Positions 1 to 6,103 of a DNA stretch of 14,457 nt are shown here, in pieces. Each line of letters opens with the position of its first letter. Within the stretch, counting starts at the first letter, position 1. The notes beneath the pieces were generated by a model that worked only from the letters and a program-made list of their open reading frames with translations, made no database searches and was not told where the DNA came from. Source of the DNA: JAKJBL01 sp964461335 (GTDB lineage: Bacteria > Bacillota > Clostridia > Christensenellales > CAG-138); contig CAYWTY010000041.1 in the NCBI GenBank assembly GCA_964461335.1, positions 1 to 14,457 of the forward strand. Direction: 5' to 3'. The position numbers were made by a program, and so were the translations under genes.

Positions 1-65
1 AAGCGTTATGCTTCTCTATTTTTCTCCCTTACCCCAATCTTTAGTGTAGAGCCTTATTTTTTATC

Positions 66-147
66 GGGCGGATGATATCGCGGGCGGATGATGTCGCGGG
101 CGGATGGTATCCGCCCCTACAACATGCGGATGGTATCCGCCCCTACA
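66..147. repeat. Cluster of four GC-rich palindromic repeat units
   Basis: Two 16-bp tandem units (66-81 and 82-97, GGGCGGATGATRTCGC) are followed by two copies of a 22-mer beginning GCGGATGGTATCCGCC and ending CCTACA, at 100-121 and 126-147 (26-bp period). The complete unit at 98-116 is a perfect inverted repeat: GGGCGGAT, a 3-nt loop, then ATCCGCCC. The last copy ends at the base before the stop codon of the leftward DUF296 gene, so these hairpins sit in the 3' end of that operon's transcript. No U-run follows on the minus strand (the next bases read A-rich), so a classical terminator is not supported. They resemble dispersed REP/MITE-like palindromes; that assignment is inferred. The rest of 1-65 shows nothing I recognise. 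Confidence 0.75.
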
Positions 148-702
148 TTATTTTGCGATGTTTTTATAGAAGTTCTCCGGGAAGGTATAACCTTCATCAA
201 AAATATCAACCGGCTTTAATACTTCTATGTCTAAAAGCTCAGTAACAAATACCTGCATGCAGCCCTTAACAATCGTGCCTTCTACAATGTGGCCGCTAAA
301 CGTCGGGCAATCCCAAGCGCCGCCTGCAACAAAATGCATTGCAACAAAGGGCTCTTCGCCGCCATCCGGCGTTGGGCGCGGGCCTATCATACCACCAACT
401 GCAGCCAACATGCTCAGGTTGTGGTTTACGGCAACAGCTTCACGGTGCCAATTGGTCGGGTCATCATGATCCGGCGCCCACACGAAGTATTTGCAGGGCT
501 GGAATGCGCCCATAAAAGTTGCATGGACTTTCCCAAAGCGAATATTTTGTTCACGCGCAAAGTTTTCTATGGCTAAAACCGGGTCAGCCCCTGTTGCCAT
601 ACGCACAATAAATTCCCTGCCGCGCCGTGTTTCACAGCAATGGTACTGGGAAGGGAACTTTGCATCTTGCTGCCATTCGGGAAGAACAATATTCTCAGAC
701 AT
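148..702 (-). CDS. DUF296/PCC-domain (plants and prokaryotes conserved) protein
   Basis: This 184-residue protein carries one PCC (DUF296) domain over about residues 28-158. The family pattern is recognisable: a basic start (RRGREFIVRM), 'GKVHATFMGAF' strand, 'HNLSMLAAVGGMIG' core, 'MHFVAGG' and the 'SGHIVEG' segment near the end. The domain forms trimers in known structures and is fused to AT-hooks in plants; its role in stand-alone bacterial proteins is unknown. The usual HLH metal motif is reduced here to H123-F-V, while H138 in 'SGH' is kept. I place the start at 702 and not the in-frame ATG at 717: a GGAGG box (711-715) lies 8 nt upstream of the 702 ATG and overlaps the upstream one. It is the last gene of the leftward operon, following the dehydratase closely, which suggests a small-molecule-sensing or accessory role in the pathway (inference). 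Confidence 0.85.
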   Translation of the reverse strand: MSENIVLPEWQQDAKFPSQYHCCETRRGREFIVRMATGADPVLAIENFAREQNIRFGKVHATFMGAFQPCKYFVWAPDHDDPTNWHREAVAVNHNLSMLAAVGGMIGPRPTPDGGEEPFVAMHFVAGGAWDCPTFSGHIVEGTIVKGCMQVFVTELLDIEVLKPVDIFDEGYTFPENFYKNIAK

Positions 703-723
703 CGTAGAAACCTCCATTTTTTA

Positions 724-1686
724 TTATTGTATATATTTGCTTAATGTAGATGGGTCTATATTGCCGCCGGAAAGTATGCAGCACACTTTTTCAACCGGTC
801 GAACCTTGACTTTGCCGCTAAGCACAGCCCCTACGCCAATTGCAGCAGAAGCCTCTACAAGCAGCTTGCCTTTAAATATAATTTCGTTGAGCGCTTTTAT
901 AATTGCATCATCGTCAACTGCTACAATTTCATCAACATATTTTTCAATAATAGGGTAGGTGTTTGTGCCGGTGTTGACTATCATCAATCCATCCGCAACA
1001 GTGTCTTTAAGTTCTAATACAACAGGCTTTCCTGCCTTGCGGCTCTCAGAATACCTTGGGATTGCAGCAGGCTCAGCGCCGATTACACGCACATTTGGGT
1101 TTATTTCTTTTACTGCGACTGCAACGCCTGCCATAAGCCCGCCGCCGCCAAGCGGCACGATTACAGTATCAACATCCTTTAAATCCTGCATCAGCTCATA
1201 ACCAACTGTGCCCTGCCCTGCAATGAGCATTGGGTCGTTAAAGGAGTGTACGACTGAGTAGCCCTTTTCGTCTACAAGCTCGTAAAGCCTTTTATAGCGC
1301 TCTATTGAGCCATGGCCATAGAGCACGACTTCTGCGCCTAAGGCGCTTGTACCATCGATTTTTACTTGGGGTGCATCAGCGGGCAGCACAATAGTAGCTT
1401 TGCAGCCTAACATACGGGCAGCAAAAGCAACGCCCTGCGCGTGGTTGCCTGAAGATGAGGCAATTATCCCTTTTGCGCGCTCCTCATCAGCCATAGTTAG
1501 GATTTTATTGGTTGCACCGCGGATTTTAAACGAGCCGGTTAACTGAAGGCATTCCGGCTTAAAATACACGGTACAGCCTAATGCGGCATCAAGCTTTTCT
1601 GCTCTAAGAATAGGGGTTCGTTTGACATATGGGGCTAAACGCTCACTTGCCTCTTTTATGTCATTCAAGTTTACAGGCAATTCCAT
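724..1686 (-). CDS. PLP-dependent threonine dehydratase / serine racemase / hydroxyaspartate dehydratase family enzyme
   Basis: This 320-residue fold-type II PLP enzyme would eliminate water from a beta-hydroxy amino acid (threonine, serine or 3-hydroxyaspartate) to give a 2-oxo acid and ammonia. The PLP lysine is K54 in 'GSFKIRGA'; the substrate loop is 'SSSGNHAQG' (77-85); the phosphate-binding glycine loop is 'GGGGLMAG' (180-187); a C-terminal 'SGGN' (306-309) contacts the pyridine ring. There is no C-terminal ACT domain, so it is the short catabolic form, not biosynthetic IlvA. The loop reads S-S-G-N-H and not S-A-G-N-H, a feature I associate with serine racemases and hydroxyaspartate dehydratases, so substrate is open. 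An AAGGAG box (1695-1700) stands 8 nt before the ATG. The neighbouring aspartate dehydrogenase makes a C4 amino-acid role plausible (inference). Confidence 0.88.
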   Translation of the reverse strand: MELPVNLNDIKEASERLAPYVKRTPILRAEKLDAALGCTVYFKPECLQLTGSFKIRGATNKILTMADEERAKGIIASSSGNHAQGVAFAARMLGCKATIVLPADAPQVKIDGTSALGAEVVLYGHGSIERYKRLYELVDEKGYSVVHSFNDPMLIAGQGTVGYELMQDLKDVDTVIVPLGGGGLMAGVAVAVKEINPNVRVIGAEPAAIPRYSESRKAGKPVVLELKDTVADGLMIVNTGTNTYPIIEKYVDEIVAVDDDAIIKALNEIIFKGKLLVEASAAIGVGAVLSGKVKVRPVEKVCCILSGGNIDPSTLSKYIQ

Positions 1687-1788
1687 TATATTCGCTCCTT
1701 TACTAATACTAAATTTACATTTATATGTAATCGAAAGCTTACTTAACCTTTAATGATGTCAATGTAAAAATAGGTTCACGCATTTATA
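1687..1788 (-). other. 102-bp intercistronic gap with a perfect inverted repeat
   Basis: This is the only sizeable gap inside the leftward operon. At 1715-1730 TTACAT and ATGTAA form a perfect inverted repeat around TTAT. On the minus strand a TTGACA hexamer lies at 1762-1757, but no good -10 follows at 16-18 bp; a TATAAA overlapping the inverted repeat lacks a convincing -35. An internal promoter with an operator is possible but weakly supported. Confidence 0.3.
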
Positions 1789-2613
1789 CTAAAGAATAAT
1801 ATATCGCGATGTAAACAGGCTTAATGCCTCAGCTGCACTTGCACAAGCCTGGTAGGTTGTTTTGGGGTTTTCTTCTGCTGGTGTATTTTCAAATAAAAAG
1901 GATTTGTTGCCTGCTGCCCCCTTGCACTTTATTAAATGCGTGTTCGTACTGACTGTTGGGTCCGCAAAAATGCGTATTATGGTTTTATCAAAACCTACAC
2001 CAGCCAAGCTAAGTGCAGCAGCAATATTGATGTTTTGTGGGTACTCCTTAACGCAGTCACGCGCTGAGCCTTCAAACAATAGGTATGGCACTTGTAGCCC
2101 ATCTAAATCAATGCCGAGGTTTTCAACTGCTTTAATCTTCTTCCAGGCTTCTGGCGGCTTTCTTGTTACCATCGCAACTTCTTCAAGCCCCATAAGTGCG
2201 GCAGCGCGTATTGCATCTAAGCCGCCTATTCCTCCTGAAGGGATAATAAAAAGCGCATTTCCTTTTTCAGCTGCAGCCTGCAGCCTTTTTAAAAGCTCTT
2301 CGTCAACTAAGGCGTCCAAGCTCAGGGGAATAAAGCCAATGCCGGAAAGGAGGATGCTTTCTGCGTAAGTTTCAACGCTTTCATGTGATGCGCTCTCAAG
2401 TATAACGTCCGGCCGCTTAAGAATCATCTCCTGAACATCCGTAACTAATGGAGTATTATGTTCGCGCGCAAGTTGTGCGCCTTTTGATGTTGTTGTCCGG
2501 GTGCAAATAACCGAAACTGTTGCGTTTTTAATACGCCCATCGAGTATGGTTTTTAACACAAACCCGCCGATTGTTCCGCACCCTAATAACCCTACATGAA
2601 TTGGCTTTTGCAT
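1789..2613 (-). CDS. nadX: L-aspartate dehydrogenase
   Basis: This 274-residue protein matches the aspartate dehydrogenase family, which converts L-aspartate and NAD(P)+ to iminoaspartate/oxaloacetate and ammonia, reversibly. The N-terminal Rossmann motif is GLLGCGTIGG (8-17). The C-terminal catalytic domain contains 'EGSARDCVKEYPQNINIAA' (181-199), 'FADPTVSTNTHLI' (216-228) with H226 in the position of the family's catalytic histidine, and 'ENPKTTYQACASA' (248-260). In many bacteria this enzyme supplies iminoaspartate for NAD synthesis, but there are no nadA or nadC genes beside it. Its place in a carbamoyl-amino-acid operon points instead to aspartate catabolism, or iminosuccinate reduction in the reverse direction (inference). 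It begins 18 nt after the end of the upstream amidohydrolase gene, with a weak AGCAGGT-type ribosome binding site. Confidence 0.88.
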   Translation of the reverse strand: MQKPIHVGLLGCGTIGGFVLKTILDGRIKNATVSVICTRTTTSKGAQLAREHNTPLVTDVQEMILKRPDVILESASHESVETYAESILLSGIGFIPLSLDALVDEELLKRLQAAAEKGNALFIIPSGGIGGLDAIRAAALMGLEEVAMVTRKPPEAWKKIKAVENLGIDLDGLQVPYLLFEGSARDCVKEYPQNINIAAALSLAGVGFDKTIIRIFADPTVSTNTHLIKCKGAAGNKSFLFENTPAEENPKTTYQACASAAEALSLFTSRYIIL

Positions 2614-2630
2614 AATATTTTACCTGCTCT

Positions 2631-3818
2631 TTATTGTAAAGAATCCAGCGCGAGCAAAGTGTGGTAAAGCACATCCGCCCCTAACTCACAGTCTTCCCAC
2701 TTGCTCCATTCTTTAGCGCAATGGCTGTAACCGTCCTTGCTTGGAACAAAAATCATGCCTACTGGCATTGCTGCTGCCATAGCATTTGCATCATGCCCTG
2801 CGCCGCTTGGAAGCAGCTCATGCTTTATGCCGCGGTCTATGCAAATGCGCTCAATTAGCTCTATGATTACCGGGTCGCACAGCACCGAGCTTTTATCGAT
2901 TATTTTTCCGAAGCTGAAAGTAACTTTTTCAAGCTGGTCTGCTTCTCTCTTAAGTTTGTTTATAAATGCTTCTATTACGCTGCGCTCCATATGCCTAAGC
3001 TCAAGAATGCACTCTGCCCTGCCCGGGATGACATTTACAGAACCGGGTGTAACTGAGATTGTCCCTGCTGTGCAGACAAAGTTCTTAGCAAAGCCCCTTG
3101 CCATTTCATCGGCTTTAACGAGCAGTTTCGCCATGCCTGTTAATGCGTCTTTGCGCCCTATCATACTTGTAGTGCCTGAATGGTTGCTTTCGCCATTTGA
3201 TATGATGCGGTAGCGTGTTATACCTACTATGCCGCTTACAACACCTATAAGGGAGCCATTTAAATAGAGCGTGTCGCCTTGTTCAATATGCAGCTCCAAA
3301 TACGCCCTGTATTTTGAGCTGTTAACGCGAGTTTGCTGTATATCCTGTATTGTGAGGTTGCATTTTGCCGCTAACTCCGCAAAGCCTTTAATTGATGTAT
3401 CTACGTTGCCCAACATTGCGTGGCTTCCTAATGTTCCGCCAAGTTCGCTGCCTTCTTCAGCTTCAAAACCTAAAACCTCAATGCTGTGCTGTGGTATATA
3501 CCCTTGTTCACGCATTCGCAGAACACATTCAATAGCTGCTGCAACGCCAAGCGCACCATCGAAGATTCCGCCGTTTTTAACGCTGTCTATATGCGAACCT
3601 ATGGCTATTATTCCAAGCTCAGGCCTGCTTCCCTGCAGCAAACCATGTACAGAGCCAACTTTGTCTATTCGCGTAGTCAACCCTGCTTCATCCAAGCACT
3701 TTTGAACGGCTTTAGCTGCTTCGCGTGTTTCTTTCGAAAACGCAACGCGCGAAACACTGCCGTCGGGCTGCATGCCGAATTGGGCAAGGTCTGTTATTAT
3801 TTGTTTTAATCTGTTCAT
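2631..3818 (-). CDS. M20-family Zn-dependent amidohydrolase (allantoate / N-carbamoyl-L-amino-acid / ureidopropionase type)
   Basis: This 395-residue cytosolic metalloenzyme belongs to the allantoate amidohydrolase/L-carbamoylase group, which hydrolyses a ureido group to amine, CO2 and ammonia. The two-metal site is complete: H76 ('GSHIDSV'), bridging D87 ('DGALG'), general base E121 and ligand E122 ('EAEEGSEL'), H177 ('LELHIEQG') and H366 ('GYSHC'). H213 ('SNHSGTT'), R275 ('LRHMER') and 'SGAGHDA' (338-344) are the usual substrate and dimer-interface elements. Length and motif order agree with AllC (about 410 residues), but allantoate and N-carbamoyl-amino-acid enzymes cannot be separated by eye. 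The reading frame stays open to a TTG at 3887, but that TTG is the -35 hexamer of the promoter, so translation must start at the ATG at 3818. No clear Shine-Dalgarno is visible there. First gene of the leftward operon. Confidence 0.88.
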   Translation of the reverse strand: MNRLKQIITDLAQFGMQPDGSVSRVAFSKETREAAKAVQKCLDEAGLTTRIDKVGSVHGLLQGSRPELGIIAIGSHIDSVKNGGIFDGALGVAAAIECVLRMREQGYIPQHSIEVLGFEAEEGSELGGTLGSHAMLGNVDTSIKGFAELAAKCNLTIQDIQQTRVNSSKYRAYLELHIEQGDTLYLNGSLIGVVSGIVGITRYRIISNGESNHSGTTSMIGRKDALTGMAKLLVKADEMARGFAKNFVCTAGTISVTPGSVNVIPGRAECILELRHMERSVIEAFINKLKREADQLEKVTFSFGKIIDKSSVLCDPVIIELIERICIDRGIKHELLPSGAGHDANAMAAAMPVGMIFVPSKDGYSHCAKEWSKWEDCELGADVLYHTLLALDSLQ

Positions 3819-3832
3819 ATATTTATTATGCA

Positions 3833-3848
3833 ATCTACTGTCGATAGC
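3833..3848 (-). promoter_or_regulatory. Operator-like motif in the 5' UTR of the leftward operon
   Basis: The minus strand reads GCTATCGACAGTAGAT, matching 14 of 16 bases with the motif at 3970-3985 upstream of the divergent operon. It lies at about +5 to +20 relative to the predicted start point, where a bound repressor would block transcription. The regulator is not in this window. Confidence 0.5.
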
Positions 3849-3858
3849 CGATGAATAT

Positions 3859-3887
3859 AATATAGTGTATGGGTAGGTGGGTGTCAA
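3859..3887 (-). promoter_or_regulatory. SigmaA-type promoter of the leftward operon
   Basis: On the minus strand a perfect -35 TTGACA (3887-3882) and a -10 TATATT (3864-3859) are separated by exactly 17 bp. Transcription would start near 3852, leaving a 5' UTR of about 34 nt before the ATG at 3818. The -35 hexamer contains the TTG that would otherwise pass as an upstream start codon. Confidence 0.8.
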
Positions 3888-3943
3888 GCCGGACTCAGAT
3901 TATTTAAAGTGCGATATTATATAATATTTGTATTTTGTTAAGA

Positions 3944-3972
3944 TTGACATCAAATGAAATAAAGTATATGCT
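3944..3972 (+). promoter_or_regulatory. SigmaA-type promoter of the rightward amidohydrolase operon
   Basis: A perfect -35 TTGACA (3944-3949) is followed after 17 bp by TATGCT (3967-3972, four of six consensus bases). The predicted start point near 3979 falls inside the 30-bp palindrome at 3961-3990. A-rich DNA and a 14-bp palindrome (ATATTATATAATAT, 3914-3927) lie just upstream and may act as an UP-like element. Confidence 0.65.
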
Positions 3973-3990
3973 ATCGATAGTAAATACTTT
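3961..3990 (+). promoter_or_regulatory. 30-bp imperfect palindrome, probable operator
   Basis: The left arm is AAAGTATATGCTATC and the right arm GATAGTAAATACTTT; 26 of 30 positions are symmetric, with a perfect central 10-mer CTATCGATAG and perfect outer 7-mers AAAGTAT/ATACTTT. It overlaps the -10 hexamer and the predicted start point, a classic repressor position. Related motifs lie just downstream of the promoters at 3859-3887 and 9485-9513. Confidence 0.65.
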
Positions 3991-4043
3991 GAGCTTACTT
4001 TTTCTGCTTTTCTTACTAATATCATATTTATGGAGTTACTCAT

Positions 4044-5573
4044 ATGGAAAAAACACTTATTAAAAACGCAACCATATATGATGGAACGGGTGCGCGTCCG
4101 TTTTTTGGCGATGTTCTAATTGAGGGTGAAAAAATCGCGCGTGTCGGCAGTTTAGGCGATATAGAGGGCTGTTGTGTAATTGATGCGAAAGGGTTGGTGC
4201 TTTCGCCGGGGTTCATTAACACGCATAGCCACATGGAACTTGAATTGTTTAAGAACCCCTCACTGCCTGCAAGTGTAAAGCAGGGCGTTACAACAGAAGT
4301 CTTAGGGCAGGATGGCTCCTCAGTTACCCCTGTCACAGATGAGCTTCTTAAAGAGCTTGCAGATAATATGTCGCCTTTAGCAGGAACGATTGATCGCCCC
4401 TACTTCTGGCGCAGTTTTGGCGAATATATGGCAGAGGTCGAAAAGGCAGCACCAGCGGTTCGTTTCGTCAGCTTAGTTGGCCATGGCACACTCCGCATGA
4501 ACATAATGGGTAACGATAATCGTGAACCGACACCTGATGAAATGAATAAAATGTGCGAGCTGCTTGCCAAATGCATGGAAGAGGGAGCTAAGGGGCTTTC
4601 GTTTGGCCTAATTTACCCCCCGGGAAGTTATGGCAACACTGCAGAACTTATTGAAATGGCAAAAGTAGTAGCAAGATATGATGGCCTCATAATGGTGCAT
4701 ATGCGCAATGAAAAAAGCAAGCTGCTCGAATCTATAGATGAAATGCTCACGATGATTGAAAACAGCGGCGCACGGCTGCAAATCTCACATTTTAAGGCTT
4801 TGGGGCCGCCAAACTGGGGGCTTGTGCGCGAAGGCATAAAGCGTATTGAAAAGTTGCGTTCCTTAGGTTATGATGTTACGTTTGACCAATATCCATGGAC
4901 TGCTGCATGCACAGGGCTTAAAGTATGCGCACCTCAATGGGCTTTTGAAGGGGGAGAGCAAGCCTTCCAAGCCAGGTTGAGGGAGCCTGAAGTGTATTCG
5001 AAGATTTTGGCTGAAACTAATGCCGAAATAGCAGTGCGTGGCGGTGGAGAATGTATTATGATTGCCTCTGTCGCAACTAAGGAATATGCCTGGATGGCAG
5101 GGAAGAAAATGGACGAAATAGCGGAAAAGTTAGGTATGGATGTTGGGGTAGCTGTGCTGCATATCCTCCAGCATGAAGGGCCTGCTGTTATCGCGATATA
5201 CTTTTCTATAGGAGAAGACGATGTAGTGCATGTTATGCAGAGCCCGTATCAATGCGTCTGTACTGATGGCATTGTCGGCGCCCACCCGCATCCTCGCACA
5301 TACGCATCATTCCCCCGTTTTTTAGGCCGCTATGTGCGCGATGCAAAGCTTATGCCGCTTGAAACTGCAATACAAAAAATAACAATGGAGCCTGCAAGAA
5401 GGCTTCGGCTATGGGACCGCGGCATAATCCGCGAAGGCATGTCTGCGGATTTGGTGCTTTTTGACCCTGAAACAATTATAGATGTTAATTCGTACTTGGA
5501 GCCTGAAATACCGCCGATTGGGATTTCAAAGGTCTTTATACAAGGCAAGCTCAAATTTAGCGAACAGCAATAA
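4044..5573 (+). CDS. N-acyl-D-amino-acid deacylase (D-aminoacylase) family amidohydrolase
   Basis: This 509-residue amidohydrolase-superfamily enzyme has the split urease-like beta-sandwich (residues 1-58 and about 460-505) around a metal-dependent barrel. It would hydrolyse an amide or ureide of a D-amino acid. Metal residues in the D-aminoacylase order are H61 and H63 ('NTHSHME'), H219 ('VHMRNE'), H249 ('ISHFKA') and D408 ('CTDGIVG'). The cysteine that ligates metal in characterised D-aminoacylases (GNCG motif) is replaced by D90 in 'LGQDGSS'. The C-terminal segments 'RLWDRGIIREGMSADLVLF' and 'ISKVFIQGK' are typical of the family. A GGAG box (4032-4035) is 8 nt before the ATG. It leads the rightward operon. 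An actual role on N-carbamoyl or other cyclic-ureide-derived substrates is possible. Confidence 0.85.
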   Translation: MEKTLIKNATIYDGTGARPFFGDVLIEGEKIARVGSLGDIEGCCVIDAKGLVLSPGFINTHSHMELELFKNPSLPASVKQGVTTEVLGQDGSSVTPVTDELLKELADNMSPLAGTIDRPYFWRSFGEYMAEVEKAAPAVRFVSLVGHGTLRMNIMGNDNREPTPDEMNKMCELLAKCMEEGAKGLSFGLIYPPGSYGNTAELIEMAKVVARYDGLIMVHMRNEKSKLLESIDEMLTMIENSGARLQISHFKALGPPNWGLVREGIKRIEKLRSLGYDVTFDQYPWTAACTGLKVCAPQWAFEGGEQAFQARLREPEVYSKILAETNAEIAVRGGGECIMIASVATKEYAWMAGKKMDEIAEKLGMDVGVAVLHILQHEGPAVIAIYFSIGEDDVVHVMQSPYQCVCTDGIVGAHPHPRTYASFPRFLGRYVRDAKLMPLETAIQKITMEPARRLRLWDRGIIREGMSADLVLFDPETIIDVNSYLEPEIPPIGISKVFIQGKLKFSEQQ

Positions 5574-5592
5574 TAAATGAAAGGAGTCAAAT

Positions 5593-6048
5593 ATGGAACC
5601 ATTAGCTTATCCGATTGATCGAATTTCAAGTCAAATAGGGATGATAAACTGTTTTGTAGAAATGATAGCCTGCGGAGTTAAGCCGCTTGCAATCAGCCCG
5701 CCTGTTGAACCATGCGACCTGCCTGTTTTAGAGGAAGCTTCGCGTATTATAAGTGAGGGCTTTCAAACAAAGTATTATGTGGTAGATAAGCTTATTGTTA
5801 CAGATATTCAAAGCGAAGACTTTGTTAAGGGGAAGCGTTCCATTCTCTACTATGCAGATGAGGCAGTTCTTGATGCATATTTTGCGCTAGAAAAGCAAAT
5901 TGAAGCGCTTGAGGCAAGCAACGCTTATACAGGTGCCATAAGGCGTGAGATTTCCATTGAATTCGGAAAGCTGCTCGGCTATCCGGAGCGCATTATTTTA
6001 AAAAAGGTAGATGCAGAAAAGCGGATTGACCCGTTTGTCTTAGAATAA
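5593..6048 (+). CDS. Unrecognised 151-residue protein of the amidohydrolase operon
   Basis: I do not recognise this family. The gene is clearly real: it starts 19 nt after the preceding stop, has a strong AAAGGAG box (5580-5586) and shares the composition of its neighbours. The protein is soluble, with no signal peptide or membrane segment. It has an N-terminal part with C20, C27 and C41 ('INCFVEMIACGVKPLAISPP' at 18-37), a mixed alpha/beta middle ending in 'KRSILYYADE' (81-90), a helical, charged stretch rich in Glu/Ala (91-122) and a closing 'EFGKLLGYPE' (123-132). The operon position between two amidohydrolases suggests an accessory, substrate-handling or small-subunit role, but no catalytic motif can be named. 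Confidence 0.8.
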   Translation: MEPLAYPIDRISSQIGMINCFVEMIACGVKPLAISPPVEPCDLPVLEEASRIISEGFQTKYYVVDKLIVTDIQSEDFVKGKRSILYYADEAVLDAYFALEKQIEALEASNAYTGAIRREISIEFGKLLGYPERIILKKVDAEKRIDPFVLE

Positions 6049-6069
6049 ATCTATCGCAATTCTTACTTG

Positions 6070-6090
6070 TAAAATTAATATTTAATTTTA
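6070..6090 (+). repeat. 21-bp AT-only palindrome next to the ribosome binding site of the allantoinase-like gene
   Basis: TAAAATTAA and TTAATTTTA form perfect 9-bp arms around TAT, and the GGAG box of the next gene begins at the next base (6091). It may be an operator, or an RNA hairpin that tunes translation of the GTG-started gene. It has no U-run geometry for a terminator. Confidence 0.5.
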
Positions 6091-6103
6091 GGAGAAATCT
6101 AAA

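Noticed and set aside
66..147. Possible CRISPR array
   Set aside because: Units are directly adjacent or 4 bp apart with no unique spacers of 25-40 bp, and no cas genes are present.
703..717. Upstream ATG for the DUF296 gene
   Set aside because: The GGAGG box overlaps this codon and is correctly spaced for the ATG at 702.
227..958. Plus-strand open frames antisense to the leftward operon
   Set aside because: They overlap genes with clear family motifs, and their translations look like noncoding shadow frames without recognisable domains.
1734..1762. Internal promoter with TTGACA on the minus strand
   Set aside because: No TATAAT-like hexamer lies 16-18 bp downstream (AGCTTT at 17 bp), so it is kept only as a weak possibility.
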